The position numbers and the translations under genes are program-made. From Candidatus Poseidoniaceae archaeon (GTDB lineage: Archaea; Thermoplasmatota; Poseidoniia; Poseidoniales; Poseidoniaceae): 19,895 nt of DNA. Location of the stretch: contig DUKP01000076.1 in NCBI GenBank assembly GCA_013329295.1, positions 1 to 19,895 on the forward strand, written 5' to 3'. A model generated the notes under the pieces. That model was not told the origin of the DNA. It made no database searches and was given only the letters and a program-made list of their open reading frames with translations. This document shows positions 1-7,154 of the stretch, one piece after another; within the stretch, counting starts at the first letter, position 1, and each line of letters begins with the position of its first letter.

Positions 1-1
1 G

Positions 2-772
2 TTGGTTTTGTTGACACTTCCCGGTATTGCATCATCTTATCATGGCGGCATCGGTGGAGAACAATCCAACGCTGGAGAAACCATTGATGATGTAGCTAAA
101 GAAGGATGCCTATGCCATAATGCTGTAGCAGATAACACAGTACAAATCATTCTAGATGATGTACCCTATGCTTGGGAATCCGGTCAAACTTACGAAATGA
201 AGCTGCAAATTATTGGCGGCCCAGATGCTGCCAGCCCATGGACTGCAGGATTCTCAATGAGAGTTTCTGATGGCGTATTGTCTGGAGATAATTTACAAAA
301 TTGGGAAGATGACCCTACAACTCTCACTCAAACAGAAGCTGCCGCTGGCCAAGATGATAGAATGTGGATTTTATCATGGACTGCCCCGGCTGCTGAAACT
401 GGTGTTGTTGATTTTTGGATCACTGGCAATTCAGTTAATGGCGACCAAGGACCAGGCCCAGAAGATAAATGGAACCAACTAATCTTCGCTCTTCAAGAGG
501 GTGATGAAAAAACTACTGCTATGGGTTCACGAACACTTTTTGCTGGAGATGGTAATGTCAGCCCACCGGAGCCAAAAGAAACCGGTGTTGATCTAAAACA
601 CATGGGTGCTGAATTTAGAGCACACGTACTTGGTTTGTTAGGATTTGGAGCAGTTTTAGCCGTAGTCCTATTCGCTGGCTTAATGCTCAGATACAGTTTT
701 TCATCATCATACAAAGGTAGAAGTAATCAACTGAGATTGCGTTACAAAATTAGACGAAGAGGTGACCAATAA
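2..772 (+). CDS. Reeler-like (choice-of-anchor V type) membrane-anchored outer protein, 5' partial
   Basis: The frame is open from the window edge. The first visible residues (LVLLTLPGIASS) look like the end of a signal-peptide core, so the true start probably lies upstream. A Cys-Leu-Cys-His motif at about residues 36-39 is followed by a beta-rich domain of about 130 residues resembling Reeler/choice-of-anchor V domains (FSMRVSDG, WTAPAAETG, VDFWITGNSVNGD). One membrane helix lies at about 209-230, with a basic tail inside (RYKIRRRGDQ). The protein therefore sits outside the cell, anchored at its C terminus. Its stop overlaps the next ATG by one base (TAATG), which places it first in the Rieske/cytochrome b operon, at least as far as the window shows. 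The operon suggests a redox or assembly role, but no function is established. The CxCH motif resembles a c-heme site but is one residue shorter than canonical CxxCH. Confidence 0.75.
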   Translation: MVLLTLPGIASSYHGGIGGEQSNAGETIDDVAKEGCLCHNAVADNTVQIILDDVPYAWESGQTYEMKLQIIGGPDAASPWTAGFSMRVSDGVLSGDNLQNWEDDPTTLTQTEAAAGQDDRMWILSWTAPAAETGVVDFWITGNSVNGDQGPGPEDKWNQLIFALQEGDEKTTAMGSRTLFAGDGNVSPPEPKETGVDLKHMGAEFRAHVLGLLGFGAVLAVVLFAGLMLRYSFSSSYKGRSNQLRLRYKIRRRGDQ

Positions 773-1215
773 TGGATGACACAATTACCAAACTGTTGCG
801 TGGAGTAGCAAAAGGAGACATTAGTGTCGAAGATGCTAGAAAGTCTCTCGAAGATGCATCACTGACTGAAGAACAGATGGACATGGCCATAGACAAAGGG
901 GTGTTCAATAAAGCTGAATTAGGTTCAATTGTTAGTGCAAAATTAGCACCTTCTGGAGCATCTTATCTAACAATGTTCTTCTTTGTCTGGGGAATATTTT
1001 GGTCGTGTTATTGGGTTTTCTCTTTGATTTATGGCCTAGCCAATGGCTGGGACCAGAGACAACTTGCATTCCATTTGGCAATAGCAACTACGACATTGAT
1101 TCTTATGGGACTTGTGTATCTTAAATTCATCCTACCTGATACAATCATAGTTAAGCATGCAATGAACAAATATATTCCAGAACATCAAAAAGACTGGAAA
1201 GAATACAAGGTGTGA
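772..1215 (+). CDS. Two-helix membrane protein of the respiratory operon
   Basis: I do not recognise a family. The 147 residues start with a charged, probably helical cytoplasmic stretch of about 60 residues (DISVEDARKSLEDASLTEEQ). Two membrane helices follow at about 64-88 (rich in Phe and Trp) and 100-121, then a short basic tail. The start overlaps the preceding stop by one base, and the end overlaps the Rieske start by four bases (GTGA), so translation is probably coupled to both neighbours. It is likely an accessory or assembly subunit of the cytochrome b complex, inferred from position only. Confidence 0.7.
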   Translation: MDDTITKLLRGVAKGDISVEDARKSLEDASLTEEQMDMAIDKGVFNKAELGSIVSAKLAPSGASYLTMFFFVWGIFWSCYWVFSLIYGLANGWDQRQLAFHLAIATTTLILMGLVYLKFILPDTIIVKHAMNKYIPEHQKDWKEYKV

Positions 1216-2072
1216 TTTATTTGGCTAGAGAATATGATTTGAAACCTGCACCTTCGCTCAATGATGCTGATTCAGCATTTGGCACTAACAAAATTATCAA
1301 TCGTCGACAGTTCCTAAAGTACGGATTCAACACTGCAACCGGTGTACTTGCCGCATCCTTAGGAGTTCTAGGATTCTCTGCAATCTTGCTGCCACCAGGT
1401 GCTGATTCAGGTGGCAGTAACAATGGAGTTATTTACTGGGCTAAAGGAAGAGAAGATGAAGCATGGTACGGTGCCAAGCATGAATTGCCAATGACTAGAC
1501 AAGACTTTGTTGATGAAGCTGCAAAATCATCTACTGGAACTGCAGGTGCTGCTGGAATTTGGAATGGTGTCCCTGTAATCGTTGTTTATGTTGACCACGA
1601 GAAAAACAAAGATACTCCTGTGACAAATGGTAAAGCAAGATTCCAAATGATGGAAGGATATGATGAAACAGGGAAACGTATTGGGCACTTTGAGGATATG
1701 TCTGACTTAGACCCTAGAATATTCCCCTCTGACAATCTAGTAATTATCTATGGACGTTGTACCCATCTTTGCTGTATCCCGGGTTGGCAACTGGTTTCGA
1801 ATTCCTTTACTGATGACTCTTGGACTCCTAACGGTACTGATGATGGAGGAACCAAATTGTTCTGTATCTGTCACTCTTCAAGATTTGATCCAACCGCTTT
1901 GGAAATGAATACAAACAGAAACCGTTCTAACGGTGCTACATTCAATTATGCTGGAATAAAGGTTGCAGGTGGCCCTGCTCCAGTAGGTTTGCCAATTATT
2001 CCAGTACAAATGAATGGCGACAACATAGAGGGAATCACAGATTACCTCGACTGGTACACATATTGTGATTGA
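1212..2072 (+). CDS. Rieske [2Fe-2S] protein of a cytochrome bc/b6f-type complex
   Basis: This is the high-potential iron-sulfur subunit that takes one electron from quinol at the outer (Qo) face of the complex. Box 1 is CTHLCC (C183, H185, C188) and box 2 is CICHSS (C218, C220, H221). By the family pattern C183, H185, C218 and H221 bind the cluster, and C188-C220 form the disulfide. C187 is an extra cysteine where Gly is usual. A twin-arginine motif RRQFLK (31-36) precedes the single N-terminal membrane anchor (about 43-62), which fits Tat export of a folded Fe-S domain. The GTG start lies in a GTGA overlap with the previous gene. At 286 residues it is longer than bacterial bc1 Rieske proteins (about 180-200), with extra segments before box 1 and between the boxes. 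Cytochrome b follows immediately. Confidence 0.93.
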   Translation: MIYLAREYDLKPAPSLNDADSAFGTNKIINRRQFLKYGFNTATGVLAASLGVLGFSAILLPPGADSGGSNNGVIYWAKGREDEAWYGAKHELPMTRQDFVDEAAKSSTGTAGAAGIWNGVPVIVVYVDHEKNKDTPVTNGKARFQMMEGYDETGKRIGHFEDMSDLDPRIFPSDNLVIIYGRCTHLCCIPGWQLVSNSFTDDSWTPNGTDDGGTKLFCICHSSRFDPTALEMNTNRNRSNGATFNYAGIKVAGGPAPVGLPIIPVQMNGDNIEGITDYLDWYTYCD

Positions 2073-2077
2073 GGTGA
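2071..2077 (+). promoter_or_regulatory. Strong ribosome binding site for cytochrome b
   Basis: GAGGTGA overlaps the Rieske stop codon (TGA at 2070-2072) and lies 4 bases before the ATG at 2082. It fits the archaeal 16S anti-Shine-Dalgarno and supports re-initiation from the upstream gene. Confidence 0.75.
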
Positions 2078-2081
2078 AAAA

Positions 2082-2948
2082 ATGACTACAATGTTCTGGA
2101 TTCTTTGGTTCTTTATCGCTTTCATCATAGTCTTAGTTGCCTTTACATTGCGTAAGGAAAATGAAGAGATGCCACGTAGAGAGATTTTGCGTGCTGTTGA
2201 ATCAACTGGCAAAATGGGCTTTGCAGAACGTTCATTTTTGTGGGTGTTTTCTTGGTTGGATACTAGATTTAGAATCCAGGATTACTGGAACATGTCAAAA
2301 GGTGCATACTACAATATGCACAGGCAAATGCCACTTACTCACGCTGAAAAATATAAACTAAGAATAATTTGGTATTGGTATCCTCTTTACTGCCTTGGTG
2401 GTATATCATTCCTATCATTCATCATCTTGGTTATTACTGGAACCGTACTAGGAATCTATTATGTCCCAGGAGGAGAAGGTATTCCTTCGCCAGCATATTT
2501 GAGTATGCAATATATCATGACAGAATTGCCATTTGGATATATCATTAGAGCTGTTCACCATTGGGGAACTCACTTCATGGTAGCAAGTGTATTCTTACAC
2601 ATGTGTAGAGTTTACTTTACCGGTGCTTACAGAAACCCTAGAGAATTAAATTGGTTGATTGGAGTTGCGCTAATGGCACTTACAATTGTGTTTGGTTATT
2701 CTGGATATCTTCTACCATGGGATTCTTTGGCATATGGTGCTGCTGTTATTGGAATCAACCTAGCAAACTCAAGTCCATTAGTAGGTAAGCAAATTGCTAC
2801 ACTATTGTTTGGTGGTTCTGCTCTTACTCCACGTACAGTAACGAGAATGTATTTCATTCATGTATTCATATTGCCTGTAATTGTGACTGGTTTGATTATT
2901 GTTCATTTGTTTATTGTTTGGGTACAGGGAATTGCGGAGCCGCATTGA
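2082..2948 (+). CDS. Cytochrome b N-terminal (b6-like) di-heme subunit
   Basis: This is the di-heme membrane subunit that moves electrons between the Qo and Qi sites. Heme-ligand histidines fit H159 and H173 in helix B (14 apart, in VHHWGTHFMVASVFLH) and H260 and H275 in helix D. The helix D pair is 15 apart, the spacing of cytochrome b6 rather than mitochondrial-type b (14 apart). Other family signatures are RVYFTGAYRNPREL after helix B and GYSGYLLPWD in helix C. It covers only the N-terminal half of cytochrome b; the C-terminal half is in the next gene, as in b6f-type split complexes. An additional N-terminal hydrophobic helix (about 3-22) and about 60 linker residues make it longer (288) than plant b6 (about 215). 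Confidence 0.95.
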   Translation: MTTMFWILWFFIAFIIVLVAFTLRKENEEMPRREILRAVESTGKMGFAERSFLWVFSWLDTRFRIQDYWNMSKGAYYNMHRQMPLTHAEKYKLRIIWYWYPLYCLGGISFLSFIILVITGTVLGIYYVPGGEGIPSPAYLSMQYIMTELPFGYIIRAVHHWGTHFMVASVFLHMCRVYFTGAYRNPRELNWLIGVALMALTIVFGYSGYLLPWDSLAYGAAVIGINLANSSPLVGKQIATLLFGGSALTPRTVTRMYFIHVFILPVIVTGLIIVHLFIVWVQGIAEPH

Positions 2949-2953
2949 TATTT

Positions 2954-2959
2954 GGGTGA
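2954..2959 (+). promoter_or_regulatory. Ribosome binding site of the cytochrome b/HdrD fusion gene
   Basis: GGGTGA stands 5 bases before the ATG at 2965, in the 16-base gap after cytochrome b. It supports that start codon. Confidence 0.6.
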
Positions 2960-2964
2960 ATTAA

Positions 2965-5778
2965 ATGGGACTAGTAGAAAATCTTGGTAGAGTTGCTTCA
3001 TCCTACATGGATGAAAAAGAAAAACTCCAAACTACTGCTGAAAAGCGAAAGCGAACTAGAATGGGTCATGGTTTTTGGCCGCATGAGGTTCTTAGAGATG
3101 TTTTGATTTTCGCATTTATGGGTGCTGTACTGTTGTATTACGCATGGATTATTCCACCACCACTTCATGGTGCTGCTGACCCATATGCACAAGCTGGTTT
3201 CGTTTTCCCTGATTGGTATGTGTTGTTCTCATACGGTTATCTAAGATGGGGTGAATATCTACCTCAATTTACCGTACCTACCGGATTTATTGGAGAGATT
3301 TTCGGCCAACCAGTATTCCCATGGAATGCTGCATGGTGGGGTGCTGCTCTAACTGGAATCCCAGTAGGAATTTTGGTACTTCCTCCTTTCTTAGGCGGAA
3401 GAGAAAAGCGACCTGTTGAAGACCCATGGTTTGCCGCTGCTGGTGCAGTTTATTTGGCTCACATTTGGTTTATCTCTGTATTTTCAATCAACATTTTCTT
3501 GGAATTATATCATAAGAATAGATCCGACTATTGTAAACTAGATAGTCATGGAGACTTACTTTGTGGTGTAAGAGAACCCTGGTTAGCGGAAGCTTTCAAT
3601 GCCTTACCCTGGCTAATGACGGGAGTTCTTCTATGGATTTGTATTTACTTTGGCGCCCGGATGATTTTTACTAAAGCATGGGGTTCTGCATTCACTCCGG
3701 GTCATGCAAAGCAAATTTTAGTAGGTGCACTAATTCTTTCCGCTGCTGCTACTGTAGCAACATGGGATGTTTATGACAAAGGATTTTGGGGGGCAAAAGG
3801 TCTTGGAACTATTTCGGATTATGGTGAGTTAGAAGAAATGAGGACTCAGCCAGTTGATGTTCATGTACATGAAACAAATGAATTCACTGACCAATTTGGT
3901 TGGTCTGATGATGGCATTGTTCCAACTTCTGCCTGGATTGATTGGGTAATTTATCAGCCAGGACATCAAGTGATTATTGATTTCGCTGATGCTAATGGCC
4001 ATCAAGATCCGGCCAATGGAATTAATGCTGTTCAAGACTCTACTGTTCTAACAGATGCTGATTCTTGGTCTTCCATGGGCACTTTTACAATTACTGAAGA
4101 TCCTGTTTTATTCCCCGATGGACATCACGAATCTGTTGATAAAATTGTAACTGACATAGTTTGTGAGCATCGAGCTGAAGAAAGAAAAATCAACGATGTG
4201 AAGACTGAAACAATGATTAGTAGCACAATGGTTGTTTACGATTCGAATGATAAGATTGTATCCGAGTTTACTAACTGTGCAGGAGATTCATTAGAACTAT
4301 CAGTAGGTACTTACACTTATCAAATGGATGTAGCAATAACTGGTCCATTAGCACTTAATGACACAATGATGAAAGAAATAAGTCTTGAGATTAATGCCTT
4401 CCAGCCACTACTATTGTGGTCAAGTTCCGCACCTGCATCACTTGAAGGAAAGTCCGTCAATCTAAGCAATAGTGCAGAAATGGCTCTTGGAGGAACAAGT
4501 TTTGGCCAACTTGACAATCCTAGTTACCATATGAATCCTAAGAGCTTAGATGCTAAATTGATTTATGCCATGTTTATTCCTTGTCTAACCTTTGGTGCAA
4601 TGGTATTCATTCTCTTAAGGTCAATGGCAAGGGGCTATGAATTTGAAATGAACAAATGTTACGGTTGTGACCTTTGTGATGATGCTTGTCCTGTTCGTCT
4701 ATTCAACGGTGGAGACAAATTGAATATTATTTACAACTCATGGAATAATGAAGATGACGGTGTTCCTATGTATTCCTGTCTAACTTGTACTGCATGTACT
4801 AATGCATGTCCACAATTAGTTGATTATGACTCATATGTTGACATTCGAAGAGGTTTGATAGTTGGAGGGCCTCAGGCTGAAATTCCTCACACTGTACTTC
4901 AAGCAGTCCTTGCTGCAGAAGCAGAAGAAGATGCTAACAGTGATTTCATTCCTGTCGAGGATTATCCAATCGAATCTAATGTAGGATACTACCCTGGATG
5001 TGTTGACTACTTAGACCAAGAAATGGTTTTCTCTCATGTTAATGAAGGCGAGATGAACCTAGGAGATGCAACAACTTCAGCATTCACTCTCTTCGAGGCG
5101 ATAGACTTAGACGTTTCTTACTTGGGAAGAGATTTCCTAAAGTGTTGTGGCCATGACCAAAAGTGGCAAGGACTCACTGAAGTATTTGAAAAGTTGAAAG
5201 CTTACAACCAAAAGAAAATTCAGCAATCTGGAATTGATACCTTGGTATCCTCCTGTGCAGAGTGTTTCAGAACTTTTGCTAGAGATTATGAACTCGAAGA
5301 TATCAAAGTCATGCATACTACTGAATTCTTGATCGAACAAGGATTTGATATGAATCTAAAGGCAGAGGAAGAGACTACTGTAACTTACCATGACCCTTGT
5401 AGACTAGGTAGGCAGATGGGCGTTTACGAAGAACCACGTGAACTGATAGAATCTGTTGAAGGTGTAAGTATTGTAGAGATGGAACACAGTGGCGAAGATG
5501 CAATGTGCTGTGGAGTATCAAGTATGATGTCATGTAATGAGAATGCAAGAGCTCTACGTGTTGCAAGGATGGAAGAAATCAAATCAACTGGCGCAGATAC
5601 AATGCTAACGGCTTGCCCTAAGTGTGTTACACACTTTGAATGTTTGAAATTTGAAGGTGATGAAAGATATGCTGACATTAAGATTCTTGATGTAGTTTCT
5701 TTCCTTGCTCAACAAATTAACGAAAAGAAGGAAAATATTGGACAAACATCTGTTCCAGTAATAGAAACTGAAGCCTGA
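2965..5778 (+). CDS. Fusion: cytochrome b C-terminal (subunit IV-like) + outer domain + HdrD/GlpC-type iron-sulfur module
   Basis: This is one uninterrupted frame of 937 residues. Residues 1-180 match the cytochrome b C-terminal domain (FWPHEVLRDV, then PDWY at 82-85, the Qo-loop motif usually PEWY). Five helices are visible at about 43-65, 125-143, 157-178, 211-235 and 249-268. Residues about 275-530 form a beta-rich domain on the outer side that I do not recognise. A sixth helix (532-551) returns to the cytoplasm. The C terminus then carries ferredoxin motifs C565/C568/C571/C575 and C605/C608/C611/C615. Two CCG domains follow: C679, C727-C728, C764/C767 and C812, C848-C849, C884/C887. All cysteines expected for two cubane clusters and two CCG sites are present. 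CCG modules occur in HdrB/HdrD, GlpC, LutA, GlcF and DsrK. The helix count gives a consistent topology with the Fe-S module inside. It probably exchanges electrons between a cytoplasmic donor or acceptor and the quinone pool; substrate and direction are unknown. Confidence 0.9.
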   Translation: MGLVENLGRVASSYMDEKEKLQTTAEKRKRTRMGHGFWPHEVLRDVLIFAFMGAVLLYYAWIIPPPLHGAADPYAQAGFVFPDWYVLFSYGYLRWGEYLPQFTVPTGFIGEIFGQPVFPWNAAWWGAALTGIPVGILVLPPFLGGREKRPVEDPWFAAAGAVYLAHIWFISVFSINIFLELYHKNRSDYCKLDSHGDLLCGVREPWLAEAFNALPWLMTGVLLWICIYFGARMIFTKAWGSAFTPGHAKQILVGALILSAAATVATWDVYDKGFWGAKGLGTISDYGELEEMRTQPVDVHVHETNEFTDQFGWSDDGIVPTSAWIDWVIYQPGHQVIIDFADANGHQDPANGINAVQDSTVLTDADSWSSMGTFTITEDPVLFPDGHHESVDKIVTDIVCEHRAEERKINDVKTETMISSTMVVYDSNDKIVSEFTNCAGDSLELSVGTYTYQMDVAITGPLALNDTMMKEISLEINAFQPLLLWSSSAPASLEGKSVNLSNSAEMALGGTSFGQLDNPSYHMNPKSLDAKLIYAMFIPCLTFGAMVFILLRSMARGYEFEMNKCYGCDLCDDACPVRLFNGGDKLNIIYNSWNNEDDGVPMYSCLTCTACTNACPQLVDYDSYVDIRRGLIVGGPQAEIPHTVLQAVLAAEAEEDANSDFIPVEDYPIESNVGYYPGCVDYLDQEMVFSHVNEGEMNLGDATTSAFTLFEAIDLDVSYLGRDFLKCCGHDQKWQGLTEVFEKLKAYNQKKIQQSGIDTLVSSCAECFRTFARDYELEDIKVMHTTEFLIEQGFDMNLKAEEETTVTYHDPCRLGRQMGVYEEPRELIESVEGVSIVEMEHSGEDAMCCGVSSMMSCNENARALRVARMEEIKSTGADTMLTACPKCVTHFECLKFEGDERYADIKILDVVSFLAQQINEKKENIGQTSVPVIETEA

Positions 5779-6093
5779 TTACTTAGACTTCTTTTTTGGT
5801 TTTTTCTTTGGCTTTTCTTCGGGATTACCACTCATACCAAGAATCTCATAGTTAGAAGGGAATAGTGCTATGATAACACCACCTAGCAATGCCATCAATC
5901 CCCAGAAAAACATCTGTCTAACAAATAGCATCTCCAAAGCTATGACACAAAGAAGCAATCCACCAATATTTGAAGTCCAAACTAATGTTTTGAATGTGGA
6001 AAGAGAAACTCCTGTTGTCCCTGGTTTTCGGTAAGGGCCAAACTCACCGCCAAAGCGTTGTGCATCGTTTTTGGCTTTGCCCTTGCTACTCAT
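5779..6093 (-). CDS. Small two-helix membrane protein
   Basis: I do not recognise a family. The 104 residues have a polar N terminus (RFGGEFGPYRKPGTTG), two membrane helices at about 39-57 and 61-79, and a very basic tail (KPKKKPKKKSK) that is probably cytoplasmic. It is the last gene of the minus-strand run. It sits 4 bases after the ferredoxin stop, and its ribosome site overlaps that stop. Its own stop codon directly abuts the stop of the convergent fusion gene, leaving no intergenic base. Association with ferredoxin and the upstream membrane protein suggests a membrane-bound electron-transfer unit, but that is inference. Confidence 0.7.
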   Translation of the reverse strand: MSSKGKAKNDAQRFGGEFGPYRKPGTTGVSLSTFKTLVWTSNIGGLLLCVIALEMLFVRQMFFWGLMALLGGVIIALFPSNYEILGMSGNPEEKPKKKPKKKSK

Positions 6094-6097
6094 TTAA

Positions 6098-6103
6098 TCA
6101 CCT
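6098..6103 (-). promoter_or_regulatory. Ribosome binding site of the two-helix protein
   Basis: On the minus strand AGGTGA overlaps the ferredoxin stop (TGA) and lies 4 bases before the ATG at 6093, indicating coupled translation. Confidence 0.6.
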
Positions 6104-6430
6104 ATCAATCATTGAAATAGCATCTGTAGGACAAGCAAGAACACATAGCCTACATCCTGTACAAGCATCTCTGATAATTTTTGCTTTACGATTAGATTCT
6201 ACATTCATCAATGGACTTAGCATAGGAACCTTGTAGAGTTCAATCGCATTATCATCGCAAACAATGTCACATTGATCACAACCGATACATAATCGCTCTT
6301 GAACAAAAGCAACAGTATTCTCGCCTCCTTTCAATGATGAATGTTGAACACTACGCTGACGATTTAACGAAGTTCTAATACGCAAGGCTTCTTTTTCCCT
6401 GCGCTTTTTCAAGTCCTCATTTGATGTCAT
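6098..6430 (-). CDS. 2[4Fe-4S] ferredoxin-type protein
   Basis: This is a 110-residue electron carrier or Fe-S subunit. Two cluster motifs are visible: C48-I-G-C51-D-Q-C54-D-I-V-C58 and C90-T-G-C93-R-L-C96-V-L-A-C100-P. The first lacks the usual Pro after its last Cys (Asp instead) and the two are separated by a longer loop than in clostridial ferredoxins, giving an arrangement like polyferredoxin subunits. A basic N-terminal extension of about 45 residues (KKRREKEALRIR) precedes the domain and could dock a membrane partner. The ATG overlaps the stop of the upstream membrane protein by four bases (ATGA), so the two are probably co-translated. It is a plausible electron donor or acceptor for the HdrD module of the convergent operon, by proximity only. 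Confidence 0.88.
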   Translation of the reverse strand: MTSNEDLKKRREKEALRIRTSLNRQRSVQHSSLKGGENTVAFVQERLCIGCDQCDIVCDDNAIELYKVPMLSPLMNVESNRKAKIIRDACTGCRLCVLACPTDAISMIDR

Positions 6431-7101
6431 TCATACACCCCGACGGAGGCCTTCTCTTCAAACCTAACGACTGTCATATTGACTAATAAGTCACCTAAAC
6501 AATAGAATGCACCAACTAATAAAGGGGGATTCCAAGCGGTCAATCCAGTCCATGGCACCTCATTTGCCCAAGTCCAATTGCCTAATTGTGTACCAACTAT
6601 TTCCATAACTAATGCTGCCCAAGCCATTGAAGCATACAAACAAGGTTGTGGGCCATATTTGGTAAATGCAAGTACCATGATTAGCAATAGTGTGGCTGAA
6701 GTATCAGTTCCATCCCATACCCCGAATGCAACCATCGGAATGAATGGAAGCAGAATTGGCATGGCTAACTTTTGATCAAACTTACTCGCTATTATTCTGC
6801 CTAAATCGAATAGGAAATAGTGGCCTGCGGGAACAAATAATGGCATTAATCCTCTTTGATATTCGTAAATTTTCCAAACCTCACTAAAGAATAACTCCAT
6901 TGGGGTAGCAAAAGCAAGAACTGTCAACATCTCTATTCTTTCTTTACGATTGGTAGACTTGTAAATATAGCCAAATACTGACCAACACCAAATGTTCACT
7001 GGCCATTCTGCCATGTTATCAGGCATTAGTCCGCCAAATGCAGTGGCAGATACCCACAACCCTACAAGGATGGTTAGTGAGTATAACCATGCTCTGCCCA
7101 T
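6427..7101 (-). CDS. Multi-helix membrane protein of unknown family
   Basis: These 224 residues contain about six or seven hydrophobic helices and many Trp residues. Recognisable stretches include an N-terminal helix (LYSLTILVGLWVSATAFGG), a loop KIYEYQRGLMPLFVPAGHY, and a C-terminal GNWTWANEVPWTG followed by WNPPLLVGAFYCLGD. Family assignment is not possible by eye; a distant carotenoid-hydratase-like (CruF) resemblance was considered but not supported by a motif I trust. The start has a GGAG ribosome site a few bases upstream and follows the GshA stop by 53 bases. Its end overlaps the ferredoxin start by four bases. That coupling suggests it is a membrane partner of the ferredoxin. Confidence 0.75.
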   Translation of the reverse strand: MGRAWLYSLTILVGLWVSATAFGGLMPDNMAEWPVNIWCWSVFGYIYKSTNRKERIEMLTVLAFATPMELFFSEVWKIYEYQRGLMPLFVPAGHYFLFDLGRIIASKFDQKLAMPILLPFIPMVAFGVWDGTDTSATLLLIMVLAFTKYGPQPCLYASMAWAALVMEIVGTQLGNWTWANEVPWTGLTAWNPPLLVGAFYCLGDLLVNMTVVRFEEKASVGVYE

Positions 7102-7154
7102 ATCTCTCCGAGAACTTGTTCAGTATAATCATGTATTCTTTCTGACAATAAAAA

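Noticed and set aside
1230..1330. Rieske protein as a lipoprotein
   Set aside because: No Cys follows the hydrophobic segment; the RRQFLK motif plus an uncleaved helix fits a Tat-exported anchor better.
5424..5678. Antisense reading frames inside the HdrD module
   Set aside because: They are shadows of a strongly motif-supported gene, with low-complexity translations and no ribosome site.
2965..5778. The fusion gene as two genes joined by a sequencing error
   Set aside because: The frame is continuous with a plausible membrane topology through both joints, and no second ribosome site or frame change was seen near 4560-4660. An assembly artefact cannot be fully excluded from one sequence.
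6427..7101. Assignment of the multi-helix protein to the CruF carotenoid hydratase family
   Set aside because: The Trp-rich C-terminal segment is suggestive, but no diagnostic motif could be confirmed by eye and no carotenoid gene is nearby.
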